NCBI GenBank assembly: GCA_012523655.1
Contig: JAAYTV010000266.1
Location: 1-5,706 of the forward strand
Source: a bacterium
GTDB lineage: Bacteria > Zhuqueibacterota > Zhuqueibacteria > Residuimicrobiales > Residuimicrobiaceae
Reading direction: 5' to 3'
Length of the DNA stretch: 5,706 bases
A program made the translations under genes and the position numbers. Below the pieces are notes generated by a model. It saw only the letters and a program-made list of their open reading frames with translations. It was not told the DNA's origin and ran no database searches. Below are positions 4,968 through 5,706 of this stretch, one piece after another (the first letter of the stretch is position 1; every line of letters starts with the position of its first letter).

Positions 4968-5706
4968 ATGAACGAGCAGGTTACTGAGATGATGGAGATG
5001 GGCGGACGCGCCAGAAAAGCAGCGCAGGTGCTAGCGACCCTGTCCGGTGCGCAGAGGCAAAAGGCGCTGGCGTCCATGCCGGAAAAACTGCTGGCGGCGA
5101 AGGAAAGCCTGATGGCAGCCAACAGCAGGGATGTGGCGGCGGCGCGGCAGAGCGGTCAGCCGGAACCCATGGTGAAAAGGCTGTTGATCACTGAGAAGAT
5201 TTTTCACTACATGCTGGATCGCTTGCGGGAAGTGGCCGAGTTGCCGGATCCGCTAGGGCGTGTGTTGGAGGGCCATACGCGTCCCAACGGGCTGCGCGTT
5301 GAAAAGATCAGCGTGCCGCTGGGAGTGGTGGGGATCATCTACGAGGCACGGCCCAACGTGACCACCGATGCGGCGGCTGTGTGTCTGAAAAGCGGCAACG
5401 CGGTCATTCTGCGCGGCGGATCCGAGTCCTTGCAGAGCAATCTGGTGCTGGCGGATGCCATGTCCGCCAGTCTGCAGGAGAACGGTGTTCCGGCTGCTGC
5501 GCTGCAGATCGTGCGCAGCACTGGACATGAGGCGGTGGAGGCCATGCTGCAAATGGATCAGTACATCGATGTGCTGATCCCGCGCGGCGGCAAGGGGTTG
5601 ATAGAGGCTGTGGCCCGCGGTACGCGGATTCCGGTGATCAAACACTATGAGGGAATTTGTCATCTCTACCTCGCGGCCGATGCGCCGGAATCCATGGCGG
5701 TGAAGG
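4968..5706 (+). CDS. proA: Gamma-glutamyl phosphate reductase (ProA), C-terminus beyond window edge
   Basis: ProA reduces L-glutamyl 5-phosphate to glutamate 5-semialdehyde with NADPH, the second step of proline synthesis from glutamate, in the cytoplasm. The 246 codons present show the family's typical sequence: the helical start MGGRARKAAQVLATLS, the NADP-binding region PLGVVGIIYEARPNVT (117-132) followed by LKSGNAVILRGGSES (140-154), IPRGGKGLI, and HYEGICHLY (226-234) with C231 the expected catalytic thiol that forms the thioester. The usual length is about 415-430 residues, so roughly 40% is missing. ATG 4968 is preferred because AAGGG lies 8 nt upstream and upstream ATGs at 4960 and 4963 are out of frame. 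The usual partner, glutamate 5-kinase (proB), is not upstream, so it must lie downstream or elsewhere. No frameshift was seen. Confidence 0.97.
   Translation, partial: MNEQVTEMMEMGGRARKAAQVLATLSGAQRQKALASMPEKLLAAKESLMAANSRDVAAARQSGQPEPMVKRLLITEKIFHYMLDRLREVAELPDPLGRVLEGHTRPNGLRVEKISVPLGVVGIIYEARPNVTTDAAAVCLKSGNAVILRGGSESLQSNLVLADAMSASLQENGVPAAALQIVRSTGHEAVEAMLQMDQYIDVLIPRGGKGLIEAVARGTRIPVIKHYEGICHLYLAADAPESMAVK

Noticed and set aside
4960..4971. A three-codon mini-frame (ATG ATG AGA TGA) whose stop overlaps the proA start codon, suggesting translational coupling.
   Set aside because: The AAGGG ribosome site abuts its ATG, leaving no spacing for initiation there, whereas it is at the ideal 8-nt distance from the proA ATG.

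Overview
The window is ordinary chromosomal DNA of a Gram-negative-type bacterium with moderately high GC genes and AT-rich promoter regions. It probably comes from an uncultured or environmental polysaccharide degrader. The evidence is a large secreted GH78 rhamnosidase, a lipoprotein-type carbohydrate deacetylase, and a near-consensus sigma-54 (RpoN) promoter, which excludes lineages lacking RpoN such as Actinobacteria. I cannot place it to phylum; a Bacteroidetes/Calditrichota/KSB1-like or Planctomycetes-like origin would fit but is a guess.

Layout: (1) 1-3074, minus strand: a GH78 alpha-L-rhamnosidase, open from its start codon to the window edge and lacking only its C-terminal end. (2) 3075-3238: a divergent promoter region with one extended -10 promoter in each direction and a candidate operator dyad between the -35 and -10 of the rhamnosidase promoter. 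(3) 3239-4228, plus: a ChbG/YdjC-type deacetylase with a lipoprotein-like N-terminus. (4) 4229-4412: an AT-rich regulatory region with an imperfect 30-bp-period tandem repeat and then a sigma-54 type -24/-12 promoter. (5) 4413-4829, plus: an Hsp20/alpha-crystallin small heat-shock protein. (6) 4830-4967: a strong intrinsic terminator and a separate extended -10 promoter. (7) 4968-5706, plus: proA (gamma-glutamyl phosphate reductase), cut by the right edge after 246 codons.

The rhamnosidase and deacetylase look like a divergently transcribed pair working on carbohydrate outside the cytoplasm: one removes terminal alpha-L-rhamnose, the other probably removes acetyl groups. Hsp20 is a single-gene unit, apparently under sigma-54 control, and proA is an independent proline-biosynthesis unit. 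No RNA genes, mobile elements, CRISPR arrays or attachment sites were seen, and no gap without a gene exceeds 184 bases. I found no undescribed multi-gene system. The points most worth a second look are the sigma-54 architecture of hsp20 and the extracytoplasmic deacetylase paired with GH78.
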